From Sutcliffiella horikoshii (GTDB lineage Bacteria; Bacillota; Bacilli; Bacillales; Bacillaceae_I): DNA of 64,000 bases. Positions 55,606-63,539 of this stretch are shown in pieces (the first letter of the stretch is position 1; each line of letters begins with the position of its first letter). Made by a program: the position numbers and the translations under genes. The DNA lies in NCBI RefSeq assembly GCF_019931755.1, contig NZ_CP082918.1, forward strand, positions 3,514,001 through 3,578,000. Direction: 5' to 3'. The notes below the pieces were generated by a model. It made no database searches. It saw only the letters and a list, made by a program, of their open reading frames with translations, and was not told the origin of the DNA.

Positions 55606-56103
55606 CCCCCACTCCCCTCTCCAATTCATTTATACTTGTTATCCCAATTACAGAATTATTGAGTTACAGAATTACGGTTTAAAAACCGGGGAGGGATAGG
55701 TTGATTCCACCTTCATTCTTCACCTCAATTCTCCTCCCCTCCCCTTGCGGCTGTAAGTCGGGAGTAGGGACGTCTTTTACTGCATTCTGGCCGTATATTT
55801 CCGCATTCTGCTCCAACCAATACTTTGCCTCCCTCAAGGACCATTTAGGCTGTGGAAGAGTGACGTCAACCCCCTCCTCTTGATCATAGAAATAGGGTTT
55901 CATCAGCTGGTGAAATAGTGGAGAAAAGGCAGCCGTGAATAATGCAGCTCTTATAATCTGATTGCGATCTAGGGACGTCATCTTGTTTAGGTCATCCACG
56001 TACTTCCGAAAGACATCATGATACCTTACTGTTGGACGGTACACCATTGTCAGACGTCACCTCCTCCACCATTTCTAAAAGTAATGTGTGCCCTTCAGAC
56101 GTC
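55411..56103. other. cluster of eight GACGTC palindromes
   Basis: GACGTC occurs at 55411, 55490, 55536, 55769, 55862, 55974, 56053 and 56098. The 55411 copy is the full octamer AGACGTCT. Base composition would predict about 0.2 occurrences in 693 bases. The copies fall in different reading frames, so a repeated peptide motif does not explain them. Confidence 0.8.
55679..56047 (-). CDS. prophage-region protein with N-terminal RHH-like helix pair
   Basis: A 122-residue protein of unknown family. The first 45 residues (VYRPTVRYHDVFRKYVDDLN, then SLDRNQIIRAALFTAAF) fit a ribbon-helix-helix pattern; the remainder is acidic in the middle and proline-rich. The ATG follows GGAGGAGGTGACG, which lies inside the upstream small gene. 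Together with the two neighbours it forms a block of RHH-like genes, perhaps lysogeny or plasmid-type partition functions. Confidence 0.6.
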   Translation of the reverse strand: MVYRPTVRYHDVFRKYVDDLNKMTSLDRNQIIRAALFTAAFSPLFHQLMKPYFYDQEEGVDVTLPQPKWSLREAKYWLEQNAEIYGQNAVKDVPTPDLQPQGEGRRIEVKNEGGINLSLPGF

Positions 56104-56159
56104 AGGAATACGTCTGTACGCTTCAATAAGACTTCTGCCAACTCTTTAGTCATCTTCAT
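56016..56159 (-). CDS. small 47-residue prophage protein
   Basis: A short frame with a strong site AAGGAGGGAA before the ATG at 56159. It encodes MKMTKELAEVLLKRTDVFLT and ends after a further 27 residues, 31 bases inside the next gene. It contains a further copy of the block's ribosome binding site near its end, suggesting coupling. It resembles no family I know and may be only a leader. Confidence 0.45.
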   Translation of the reverse strand: MKMTKELAEVLLKRTDVFLTSEGHTLLLEMVEEVTSDNGVPSNSKVS

Positions 56160-56330
56160 TTACTTATTCCCTCCTTGCGTCAATTTGGCGTCCTGTGGAT
56201 GCCTTTAATAAACTCTATGTAAGTGGACTTATATTATTACTCTTAGAATTATATTTTTTATTTATGAACGTCAATTTTATAAAAGGAATTGCTTTTGTGT
56301 ATGTTGAATGGGATATGTGGAGGTGTTACG

Positions 56331-56588
56331 ATGCCGATAAAAGGATTTACATGTAATTTGAGAGTTATGTTTGCTGAGGAGAAAATGAAGAATCCTACCT
56401 TTACACAAATTAAGTTTGCTAAGAAGATAGGGTTAAGCACGACAGCCTTAAGCGCCTTGGTAACCGAAAGGAGTCTCCCTAGTTTTGAAGTGGCTTATTC
56501 CATAGCTAGTGAGCTAAATCGACCAATTGAACGAATTTGGGTGAAGTTCGATGATAGAGTCGAAGTCAAAGAGAGTGATAGTGTATGA
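56331..56588 (+). CDS. Cro/CI-type helix-turn-helix regulator
   Basis: An 85-residue DNA-binding protein. TQIKFAKKIGLSTTALSALV is the HTH (about residues 27-46), followed by SFEVAYSIASELNRPIERIW, the typical fourth and fifth helices of XRE proteins. The ATG at 56331 follows GGAGGTG. It is divergent from the RHH block and begins a tight four-gene operon, so it probably controls one or both. Confidence 0.87.
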   Translation: MPIKGFTCNLRVMFAEEKMKNPTFTQIKFAKKIGLSTTALSALVTERSLPSFEVAYSIASELNRPIERIWVKFDDRVEVKESDSV

Positions 56589-56791
56589 GAAACAAAATTG
56601 AAGTTGGTGATACAATCAGAAATCCTGAAAATGGCCTTGTTGGAGTCTTAAAGAAGGAAGAAGGTAGAGAAAACTACTACGTTGTAGGGGAACATGAGTA
56701 TGCAGGTAAATGGCAAACTGCCGGAGGATCTTTGAGAGACTACCAAAAATGGGATTTGTACCAGAAAGGGGATAAAGAGAATGCCGATTAA
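56585..56791 (+). CDS. small protein of unknown function in cargo operon
   Basis: A 68-residue soluble protein, start overlapping the HTH gene stop by four bases (ATGA). It begins RNKIEVGDTIRNPENGLVGV, which looks like a small SH3-like or KOW-type beta barrel, and contains GEHEYAGKWQTAGGSLRDYQ. I do not recognise the family. It directly precedes the cationic peptide gene, whose start lies inside its last codons. Confidence 0.65.
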   Translation: MRNKIEVGDTIRNPENGLVGVLKKEEGRENYYVVGEHEYAGKWQTAGGSLRDYQKWDLYQKGDKENAD

Positions 56792-56885
56792 TAAAACAAG
56801 AGGATTTTTAAAGGTTGGAAAAATAATCTCAAGTGGCGCAGCTGGTAAAGTTACAGGTAGAGCTTTAGGGAAGTTTTCTAAGTAA
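56781..56885 (+). CDS. 34-residue cationic peptide, candidate RiPP precursor
   Basis: Too short for usual gene lists. Starting at ATG 56781 it reads MPINKTRGFLKVGKIISSGA followed by AGKVTGRALGKFSK: six lysines, two arginines (positions 7 and 27) and no acidic residue, with a glycine/alanine/serine-rich centre. It overlaps the previous gene by 11 bases behind AAAGGGGATAAAGAG and is followed after 19 bases by a UPF0489 gene. The position between an HTH regulator and a peptide-arginase-like enzyme suggests a modified peptide. Natural function is not known. Confidence 0.55.
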   Translation: MPINKTRGFLKVGKIISSGAAGKVTGRALGKFSK

Positions 56886-56904
56886 ATCATAAAGTAGGGA
56901 TCAT

Positions 56905-57570
56905 ATGATAAAAGTGAAAGATATGCCAAATACATGGAAAATAAAATATCCAAAACGAAAAATATACCTTATGCGTGATCATAATTGGGCGTTTTCTGCT
57001 TGGGAAATTAGTAGGTTGAATGGAGAAATTTTACCTGGCGCAAGGCTATTACATGTAGATTTTCACGATGATTATTGGGATCCAGAAGAAACAATTGAAA
57101 TTAATACGGAACAAGATGCAATATTAGCAGGTAAGAAGTTAAACATAGCAGAATTTATTAAAGCAGCAGAATCAACTGGAACAATAAAAGATGTTTATAT
57201 GATCGGTGATTATAGTATGGCAACTCAAAAGAAGGTTGTTCATTCCTATAGTTATTATCAATTTGAAAACGAACATCGATTGAATTTTTTTCAACCTGAG
57301 AATCAAAGTTTTATATTAGATTTGGATTTAGACTTTTTTAATATACACGCCCACAATAGTATAAGTGCATATAATAGCAATCCTTATCTTTACAGTGATG
57401 AATATATAAAGAAACACTTAGAACGATTTAAACAATATGTAGATTGCTGGGATATTATTACTGTTTGCATATCACCTGAACATTGTGGTGGTAATGAAGC
57501 CGCGCAACACTTATTGGATTTATTTTTAGAAGTCTTTGAGTTGACGAATGAACCATTTATAAAATGGTAA
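56905..57570 (+). CDS. UPF0489 family ureohydrolase-fold protein (peptide-arginase-like)
   Basis: A 221-residue protein of the UPF0489 family. The ligands of arginase-type dinuclear manganese sites are in place: His26 in RDHNWAFS, Asp52, His54 and Asp56 in HVDFHDDYW, Asp139/141/143 in LDLDLDFF and Glu192 in SPEHCGG. Characterised bacterial members (OspR type) turn arginines of ribosomal peptides into ornithine. The 34-residue peptide with two arginines just upstream is the obvious candidate substrate, but this is inference. Codon use is AT-rich relative to the chromosome, consistent with transfer. It ends at a terminator shared with the amidase gene. Confidence 0.8.
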   Translation: MIKVKDMPNTWKIKYPKRKIYLMRDHNWAFSAWEISRLNGEILPGARLLHVDFHDDYWDPEETIEINTEQDAILAGKKLNIAEFIKAAESTGTIKDVYMIGDYSMATQKKVVHSYSYYQFENEHRLNFFQPENQSFILDLDLDFFNIHAHNSISAYNSNPYLYSDEYIKKHLERFKQYVDCWDIITVCISPEHCGGNEAAQHLLDLFLEVFELTNEPFIKW

Positions 57571-57579
57571 TTAAACAGC

Positions 57580-57613
57580 AAAAAAGCCCCTCCGTTGCAG
57601 GAAGGGCTTTTAA
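57580..57613. terminator. bidirectional terminator between UPF0489 gene and amidase
   Basis: The stem AAAAGCCCCTCC / GGAAGGGCTTTT lies between convergent genes. Confidence 0.82.
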
Positions 57614-58501
57614 TTATTTTCTTAACTTATTCAACAATTGTGTGTTTTGTGCTGCCGTACCACTATAATTATTAATACCATGTTGCTTGGCCAACTTTTC
57701 ACGATTAGCATAGGTGGAATCTTTATTAATGGAATTCAAATAATCAACAATACTATCAGTTTGTAGATTTCCTTGGGCTGCCTTAGTTGCATTAGTAAGG
57801 GAGCTCGGCCCACCAGCAACTAGTAACACCTGTCCAACCACAATCGTATAGTTACTATCAAGATTGTTCCAATCTCTAATTTGTTGGACTGTACTGCCAT
57901 ATCGTTGACTTAAGGAATAAACCGTGTCACCTGAGACCACAGTATGATAGACGGTCGATGTTTTTCTTGTTAGACCAAAGCTCCGGACCATCCCATTCAC
58001 ATGGCCACGGGCAATATTCTCAATAAAAGAAGCTGATTTGAGCTTTGCTGCATCTTCCGCATTATCGATAAATCCATTCTCGGTTAGTAGAGCTGGCATG
58101 TTAGATTCACGCAACATATGGAAATTCGCTGTCTTCTTTCCTCGATCACGGAAGTTTACGAGCTTCATAATTTCCTCATGAATTAGATTCTGATATGTGG
58201 TTGTTGGGGCTCCTACTCCTGGATAAATAAAATCTTCATACCCGGTTCCACCACCTGCATTGATGTGGACGGAAAGAAGGAAGTCTGCTCCCCAAGCATT
58301 GGCTGCATTCGTACGCTGAGTAAGGGAAAGCGTTTGATCTCCCGTTCTACTCATAAGCACAGATACATCATTGAACTCATTTACTAACATGTCTCTAATA
58401 CGCGTGGAAATTTGCAAAGTCAAATTCTTCTCCTGTAGACCGTTCCCGACTGCACCTGGATCTGTCCCACCATGACCAGGGTCAATAAATATTTTTACCA
58501 T
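57614..58501 (-). CDS. phage endolysin: N-acetylmuramoyl-L-alanine amidase with LysM
   Basis: A 295-residue lysin. The N-terminal Amidase_3 domain (residues 1-175) shows FIDPGHGGTDPGAVG, LLSVHINAGGG and ALLTENGFIDN with the zinc and catalytic residues. A LysM domain follows at about residues 185-230 (YHTVVSGDTVYSLSQRYGS). The last 50 residues (SIVDYLNSINKDSTYANREK) match the Amidase02_C wall-binding domain of Bacillus and clostridial phage lysins. No signal peptide is present, so export needs the holin. It ends at the terminator shared with the cargo operon. Confidence 0.93.
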   Translation of the reverse strand: MVKIFIDPGHGGTDPGAVGNGLQEKNLTLQISTRIRDMLVNEFNDVSVLMSRTGDQTLSLTQRTNAANAWGADFLLSVHINAGGGTGYEDFIYPGVGAPTTTYQNLIHEEIMKLVNFRDRGKKTANFHMLRESNMPALLTENGFIDNAEDAAKLKSASFIENIARGHVNGMVRSFGLTRKTSTVYHTVVSGDTVYSLSQRYGSTVQQIRDWNNLDSNYTIVVGQVLLVAGGPSSLTNATKAAQGNLQTDSIVDYLNSINKDSTYANREKLAKQHGINNYSGTAAQNTQLLNKLRK

Positions 58502-58619
58502 TCTTAATCACCTCATATTATTTTTATGAAACCAGTAAATAAATGCTTGTACTCTTAACCTGATAAGACTCCATTCCTTCTCACCTCCCCAAAAGAAAAA
58601 GCCACCCAAATAGGCAGCT

Positions 58620-58874
58620 TTACTTCTTCATTAATCCTTGCGCTTTTAATGCGTTCTCTTTCAGTTGCTGCGCTTGTTTGCTGACATAGGTGTTCTTCCA
58701 GATGCCCCAGAGGTTCCAGGCAAGAAATGCTGTCATCATGACAGCTGCTACAAACGGTCCAACATACTTCTCTAAATCCCATCCAAATACTGCAGTTAAA
58801 AAGATTGCAACTGCAGATCCCCAAGCGCTTAATAAAATACCCCAATCTTTCCAAGTTTGTGGTTTTGTGTACAT
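58620..58874 (-). CDS. phage holin (phi-LC3/XhlB-like)
   Basis: An 84-residue protein with two hydrophobic helices (about residues 12-32 and 37-58) and a basic C-terminal tail. WKDWGILLSAWGSAVAIFL and WNLWGIWKNTYVSKQA fit the small class II-type holins of Bacillus phages. It is one base from the XhlA-like gene upstream and 118 bases before the amidase, the standard lysis cassette order. Confidence 0.85.
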   Translation of the reverse strand: MYTKPQTWKDWGILLSAWGSAVAIFLTAVFGWDLEKYVGPFVAAVMMTAFLAWNLWGIWKNTYVSKQAQQLKENALKAQGLMKK

Positions 58875-58875
58875 A

Positions 58876-59256
58876 TTATTGTCCTCCCATTCCTAATCCG
58901 TTTTTGAATACCAGCCAACAAAAAGCTCCTAACCCCGCAGCGAAAGGTGTGGCGAAAATAAAAAAGACCTTCCAGGCGAAAGTCTTCATACTTTTGTAAT
59001 TTTGCTCATGCATTTTATTGGAATTTTCGACTAGCTCTTTAAAGTCATCGAATTGCTTTTTTATATCATCTTCTACTTTATCTAGCCTTTTATGGGCCGA
59101 CTTTGCACTTTCGTCTGTTCTCTCCGCCATTTCTTTTACATTGCGAAGGTTCTCAAACTTTTCAGTGTGGCTAAAAACCGTTTTGTCCACCTCATGGAGG
59201 GTTTTCTGTATGTCTTTAATCCCATCTTTCATTTCCCTCACATCTTGTTCTCTCAT
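58876..59256 (-). CDS. XhlA family phage protein
   Basis: A 126-residue protein with a long coiled-coil region at about residues 1-90 (MKDGIKDIQKTLHEVDKTVF), then a single membrane helix at about 100-120 (KVFFIFATPFAAGLGAFCWL). This is the arrangement of hemolysin XhlA of PBSX-type prophages, which works with the holin in lysis. The ATG at 59256 follows GGAGGAGG; the longest frame starts inside that site. Confidence 0.87.
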   Translation of the reverse strand: MREQDVREMKDGIKDIQKTLHEVDKTVFSHTEKFENLRNVKEMAERTDESAKSAHKRLDKVEDDIKKQFDDFKELVENSNKMHEQNYKSMKTFAWKVFFIFATPFAAGLGAFCWLVFKNGLGMGGQ

Positions 59257-59338
59257 GTCTTGCGCCTCCTCCATTGACAACAGTATAATCGCCCCCTTCT
59301 ATATTCAGCATTTACTAACCTCACTCCCTTCCACACAA

Positions 59339-61194
59339 ATCGAGTAGAGGGAAAATAACTTAAATTATTTTCGCCCCTCTCACACCACCGTACATACGGT
59401 TCCGTATACGGCGGTTCAATTTATATTACAGTGTGTACTTTTAGATAATGTTCTAAAGCAGAGGGGAATCCCCTCTGCTTTAATCTTTTGTTTGAGATAG
59501 CTCTATGAATAACTTTTGATAGTCCGATGAACCGGTAACCTCTCCGACAGAAAGTTAACCCTTTCGCTTCTTCCTTCGGAATTCCTAGTTGGACAAGCGA
59601 TTTGATTTGTTTTTTCGGTACCTTCCATTGCTTCCAAATGATAACTCTGATTCTGGAGCGAAGCTTCTGGTCTATCTCAGTCATTGCTGTTTTCATATTT
59701 GAAGTTCTAAAGTAATTAACCCATCCGATTATGACTTGTTTTAGTTTTATTATTCGATAGTCCAACCGTATACTCCAATTTCGCTTTGTTAATTTCCGAA
59801 GCTTCCGTTGGAATTTTTGAATGGAGTCAGGATGAGGTCGTACTTGATATTTCTTACTTTTACTATCGTAGTAGTAACCAAAACCTAAGAATTTCAAGTC
59901 ATTGGGACGAGAGATTTTACTCTTTTCCATGTTGACTATCAGTCCTAATTTCTTTTCTATGAACCGTACAATTGAATCCATCACTCTATTAGCCGCTTTC
60001 TCACTCTTCACAAAAATTAGGGCGTCATCTGCATATCTTACAAATTGGAGTCCTCTACTTTCTAGTTCCTTATCCAATTCGTTCAACATAATATTACTCA
60101 GAAGTGGACTTAGGTTTCCTCCTTGCGGAGTCCCAACTGGTGTGGTCTCATATCTTCCATTCACCATCACTCCACTGACGAGATATTTTCTTATTAGAGA
60201 GATGACATCTCCATCATCTATTGTGTTAGAGATGATTCGCATGAGTTTATCATGGTGGACTGTATCGAAAAACCTTTCAAGATCAATGTCCACAACCCAG
60301 TTATGTCCATCATTTAGAAATTCAAGGCTTTTAATAATTGCCATCTCACAGCTTCTTTTGGGTCTGAAGCCATAACTAAATTCGCTGAACTGCTTTTCAA
60401 ATATCGGGCTGAGTATTTGATGGATGGCTTGTTGAACTACCCTATCCACTACTGTTGGTATTCCCAATTTGCGCATCTTGCCATTTTCTTTTGGGATTTC
60501 CACTCTTAAGGCAGCTTGTGGTTGGTATTTTCTTGTTCTGATGCGCTGACGCAGCTCGTCTTTGTGCTCTTTCAGATATTGCTTTAATTCATCGACCGTT
60601 ATTCCGTCGACCCCACTCGCACCTTTGTTTTTATAGACACGAAGGTAAGCTTCATTCATGTTTTGATTACTTAGTATTTGTTCTAAAAGTTCCACACTCG
60701 TTTCTCCTATCCGTTCACGTAGTAAGTGATTATTCCATTTTGGTTATCCTCTGAGATACGCTCATACGTTCACCATTAACACATTCGGAACACTTCACTT
60801 ACGCATTCGTGGTGTCGAAACACTATAAATTGTTCAGCCCTTCATGGAATAATTCCACTACTATGGCTTCGGCTGACTTCTTGCGGCAAACCTTTTTCGA
60901 CTGTACCTTGGTACATCCGCAAGACCTCCCAGGGTAAGACAACTATCTTTCCTCTTTTACTCGCCTGATTTACCCTACAAAGTTACGCACATCTTTTGGA
61001 CTTTGACTTGTTGAGGAGCCTCATCCCTTTGAAGAGCCTTAGTATCAGATTTCTGTTCGTCGAGCCAAGATTTTATTCCACGCTTCCTCCCGCCCTTACC
61101 TCACGGTAAGTACCTTGCGCTTCCTTAGTGGTTGGTCGATGTGTACCCCCACAGTGGACTTTCACCACCTAGATAGATGCCATGCCTGGCACAC
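59339..61194 (-). mobile_element. group II intron, bacterial class C type
   Basis: The minus-strand intron begins GTGTGCC (61194) and ends CTACTCGAT (59339). Domain V is visible near 59385-59415 (CCGTATACGG...CCGTATGTACGG). The 5' RNA part spans about 500 bases before the ORF. It is inserted at the T-run of a terminator (TTTTTTTGA then GTGTGCC), the insertion habit of class C introns. Intron length is 1,856 bases, with an intact ORF. Confidence 0.87.
59421..60695 (-). CDS. group II intron reverse transcriptase/maturase
   Basis: A 424-residue intron-encoded protein. The RT blocks include GASGVDGITVDELKQYL, GFRPKRSCEMAI, VDIDLERFFDTVHHDKL, TPQGGNLSPLLSNIMLNELD and the catalytic RYADDALIFV. Domain X (maturase) follows at about residues 290-400 (IIGWVNYFR typical). 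It lacks an HNH endonuclease domain, as expected for class C. The start is GTG with GGAG upstream. It looks complete, so splicing and mobility are plausible. Confidence 0.95.
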   Translation of the reverse strand: MELLEQILSNQNMNEAYLRVYKNKGASGVDGITVDELKQYLKEHKDELRQRIRTRKYQPQAALRVEIPKENGKMRKLGIPTVVDRVVQQAIHQILSPIFEKQFSEFSYGFRPKRSCEMAIIKSLEFLNDGHNWVVDIDLERFFDTVHHDKLMRIISNTIDDGDVISLIRKYLVSGVMVNGRYETTPVGTPQGGNLSPLLSNIMLNELDKELESRGLQFVRYADDALIFVKSEKAANRVMDSIVRFIEKKLGLIVNMEKSKISRPNDLKFLGFGYYYDSKSKKYQVRPHPDSIQKFQRKLRKLTKRNWSIRLDYRIIKLKQVIIGWVNYFRTSNMKTAMTEIDQKLRSRIRVIIWKQWKVPKKQIKSLVQLGIPKEEAKGLTFCRRGYRFIGLSKVIHRAISNKRLKQRGFPSALEHYLKVHTVI

Positions 61195-61195
61195 T

Positions 61196-61222
61196 CAAAA
61201 AAACGACCCGTTAAGGTCGTTC
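61196..61222 (-). terminator. terminator used as intron insertion site
   Basis: The minus-strand stem AACGACC / GGGTCGTT is followed by seven T, directly at the intron 5' end. Confidence 0.82.
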
Positions 61223-61402
61223 GGCTAGTGTGTTTACGAAAAGGTTTCTATATGATGACTTATCTATATCTAAGTCACTTCTAATAATGCGAATGCCGAT
61301 TGTGACTAATAGCAAACCAAGTAAATAACCAGCGAGAATTATGGCTGATTTTGTAGTTAGAAATATTAAAAGGAAACATACTATTTTGAATAGAATATTC
61401 AT
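61211..61402 (-). CDS. small phage membrane protein
   Basis: A 63-residue protein with two hydrophobic helices (about residues 2-22 and 24-40) and a polar tail ending NTLAERP. The ATG at 61402 follows AAAGGAGGAAGTG. It lies 43 bases downstream of the tail gene, and its terminator is the site of intron insertion. It occupies the place of an XkdX-type or holin-accessory gene; I do not recognise the family. Confidence 0.65.
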   Translation of the reverse strand: MNILFKIVCFLLIFLTTKSAIILAGYLLGLLLVTIGIRIIRSDLDIDKSSYRNLFVNTLAERP

Positions 61403-61444
61403 CACTTCCTCCTTTTACTATACCTTATTTTAATTATACCTTAG

Positions 61445-63340
61445 TTATAACGAATATTGTCCTCGAGATTGAATGAAGAATTGAGTATTTATTTGTGCGT
61501 TAATTCTCCCTCTTTCGTTTGGTGTTAGCGAGACAACGTGCTTGCCCCTTGCTACCTTTCCATCGCTATCCTTAGTCAAATATGGAATGAGGTTAATCGC
61601 ATCAGCGCTATTGCCTGAAAAAGAAACGAGGTTTCCGTCTACCCTTATCTCTACATTATTTGGCATAGTATCAAGTAGGAAGATTCCATGCTCAATAGGG
61701 TGAGTGTGTGGATCTAGTTCTACTTCGTGTGTGTGCGGGCTAACTGTATGTGTGTGATCGCTTACCTGGTGGGTGTGTGGCGAGACACTGTGAGTATGAT
61801 CAGAAACTGTGTGTGTGTGTGGAGAAACACTTACCGTATGCCAGTGGTCAAAATCTGATGTGTCGATCGTTACTCCATGAATATGACTGCTGCCATCTGG
61901 TATGGCCATACCTGTCATATATGGAATAATCGTAGCTGGGAACCCATTCGCTTGACCGCTAGTTGTCGAGGTACCACCTCCACTGCTTGTTGTTTGTCCG
62001 CCTCCGGATGAAGTAGTCTGTCCACCTCCAGAAGATGTGGTCTGTCCACCGCCTGCTGAAGTTGTTTGTCCCCCTCCTGCAGAGGTGCTACGCACAACAG
62101 CTCCACCACTCTCTATACCTCTTGAATATCCGCGAAAATAGTCAGTTTCAAACCACAGCGTAAGTTCGTTTATATTCACCATTCCGTCGGGCAAAAAGAA
62201 TACAATTTCGGCAGGGTGCTCGTCGTCAGCATTGTCGTTATAAGAATAAGATAGGAGATTCGTTGCGCCTTGGGCATAGACTTCGTTAATTTTCTGTCTT
62301 CGTTCTAAATCAGCTTGCGTCGTGCTCAAATCTTCTGTCAAACTACCAATCTCTAATTGGGTATTGCCGGGGGTGCCTTTAGTATCTGGCCGGTGTTCTT
62401 TCATAATTAATAAATCCATACTAGGAAAATCATCTAGTTCTAAGCGGACCACATTTCCTTCTTTCAGCTCATCAATTTTGGCACCTGTTATTTTAGAAAC
62501 ATCTGCAGCTGACACTACCAAGGAGACAATTGGCTCTTTCCACCTTTTTAGGAGTGCTTGACTGCTGGCCATTAAAGTTGCAGCATCTTCAAAACGTTTG
62601 TCTACCCAAACGGTCTCTAAAATTCCATTCTCAGCGACTGATTCTGCATCCTCGATGTAAGGAACCCCGTTATTCACAGACTCTATGGTCAATTGATTTA
62701 CGCCTTCTCCGTACCCTAATGGATATATGCGATTGAAGACGCTCATGGGATTCTCTTCTATTTCAAAGTTAATTAGATTATGTCGCTCTTTTATCCGACA
62801 AACCGGTTCTATATTCGGCCGAACAAGATTCAGGGTCCACGGATATGTGGTTGTGTCCCATGTCCATCGGTATTGCTCATCAAATGGTTTGGTCACACTG
62901 AAAATTGCAGATAGTAAATTTTCGTTTTCCCACAAGTAATGAAAATATCGAGTGATTTCAACAGATCCCAGTTGCCAATGCGGTTCTTTTTGCTGGCCCA
63001 AGAGATACTCCAGTACTTCGTTGGTTGGCAGGTTGGTTAACTGGTGATCTTTGAACAACGTACTTCCTAAGAGAGTTGCAAGAACATGCTCGCATTCAAA
63101 AGAAACGGATAAGGAACTTTTAGATGTCTTTTTAGGAATGATTCTAAAGAGACCGATGTATTCTGATTCAACTGAAATCTCAACGTATTTCAACAACTTT
63201 ACCTTTTGAATTTTCTTGTCATTTATCGGCAAAGAAAATGATGCTTGCCATATCTGATTATTGGTTCTTGTGTAAGAAATAGCATAAGCATTTTCAAGTA
63301 TGGCTGTTACATTTCTTTGTAGATCTAGTGTTTTTATCAC
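61445..63340 (-). CDS. phage tail endopeptidase/tail spike protein
   Basis: A 631-residue structural protein. The first 370 residues fit the prophage endopeptidase tail family (LNYERL-like start MIKTLDLQRNVTAILENAYA, then FECEHVLATLLGSTLF and NRIYPLGYGEG). Residues about 415-460 are a serine/threonine/glycine repeat (GGGQTTS units, five times). Residues about 497-550 carry HTHTVSDHTHSVSPHTH-type repeats, likely an iron-binding HxH spike stem. The last 60 residues form a tip domain. It is the distal tail component beside the lysis cassette. No other tail gene is in the window, so the prophage is truncated on this side. Confidence 0.85.
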   Translation of the reverse strand: MIKTLDLQRNVTAILENAYAISYTRTNNQIWQASFSLPINDKKIQKVKLLKYVEISVESEYIGLFRIIPKKTSKSSLSVSFECEHVLATLLGSTLFKDHQLTNLPTNEVLEYLLGQQKEPHWQLGSVEITRYFHYLWENENLLSAIFSVTKPFDEQYRWTWDTTTYPWTLNLVRPNIEPVCRIKERHNLINFEIEENPMSVFNRIYPLGYGEGVNQLTIESVNNGVPYIEDAESVAENGILETVWVDKRFEDAATLMASSQALLKRWKEPIVSLVVSAADVSKITGAKIDELKEGNVVRLELDDFPSMDLLIMKEHRPDTKGTPGNTQLEIGSLTEDLSTTQADLERRQKINEVYAQGATNLLSYSYNDNADDEHPAEIVFFLPDGMVNINELTLWFETDYFRGYSRGIESGGAVVRSTSAGGGQTTSAGGGQTTSSGGGQTTSSGGGQTTSSGGGTSTTSGQANGFPATIIPYMTGMAIPDGSSHIHGVTIDTSDFDHWHTVSVSPHTHTVSDHTHSVSPHTHQVSDHTHTVSPHTHEVELDPHTHPIEHGIFLLDTMPNNVEIRVDGNLVSFSGNSADAINLIPYLTKDSDGKVARGKHVVSLTPNERGRINAQINTQFFIQSRGQYSL

Positions 63341-63414
63341 TAATTGACCACCCTCTTTTTGCTCAATTATTTAGCATCATTTTAGGGAATCTAGACCGTC
63401 TAAAAAACTTTGTG

Positions 63415-63436
63415 CTTATTTAGAACTTATTTAGAA
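63415..63436. repeat. two tandem 11-bp repeats (CTTATTTAGAA)
   Basis: CTTATTTAGAA occurs at 63415-63425 and 63426-63436, 75 bases before the tail gene on its upstream side. It may be a regulator binding site. Confidence 0.7.
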
Positions 63437-63470
63437 GTTTCCCCATGAGACTTGTTATACTTTCAAGACG

Positions 63471-63502
63471 AAAAAAAGAGCCTGTGATTGGGCTCTTTTT
63501 TC
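63471..63502 (-). terminator. terminator of O-antigen ligase-like gene
   Basis: The minus-strand stem AAGAGCCC / GGGCTCTT, read as AAAAAAGAGCC / GGCTCTTTTTTT, is present. Confidence 0.8.
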
Positions 63503-63539
63503 ATTTCATTTATAATTCTTCTTACCGCACTCTTTCCTC

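Noticed and set aside
58555..58854. 99-residue ORF overlapping the holin
   Set aside because: It is an out-of-frame shadow of the holin, with no ribosome binding site; the holin frame matches known proteins.
54650..63340. Complete inducible prophage
   Set aside because: No integrase, replication, terminase, capsid or tape measure gene is present in the window.
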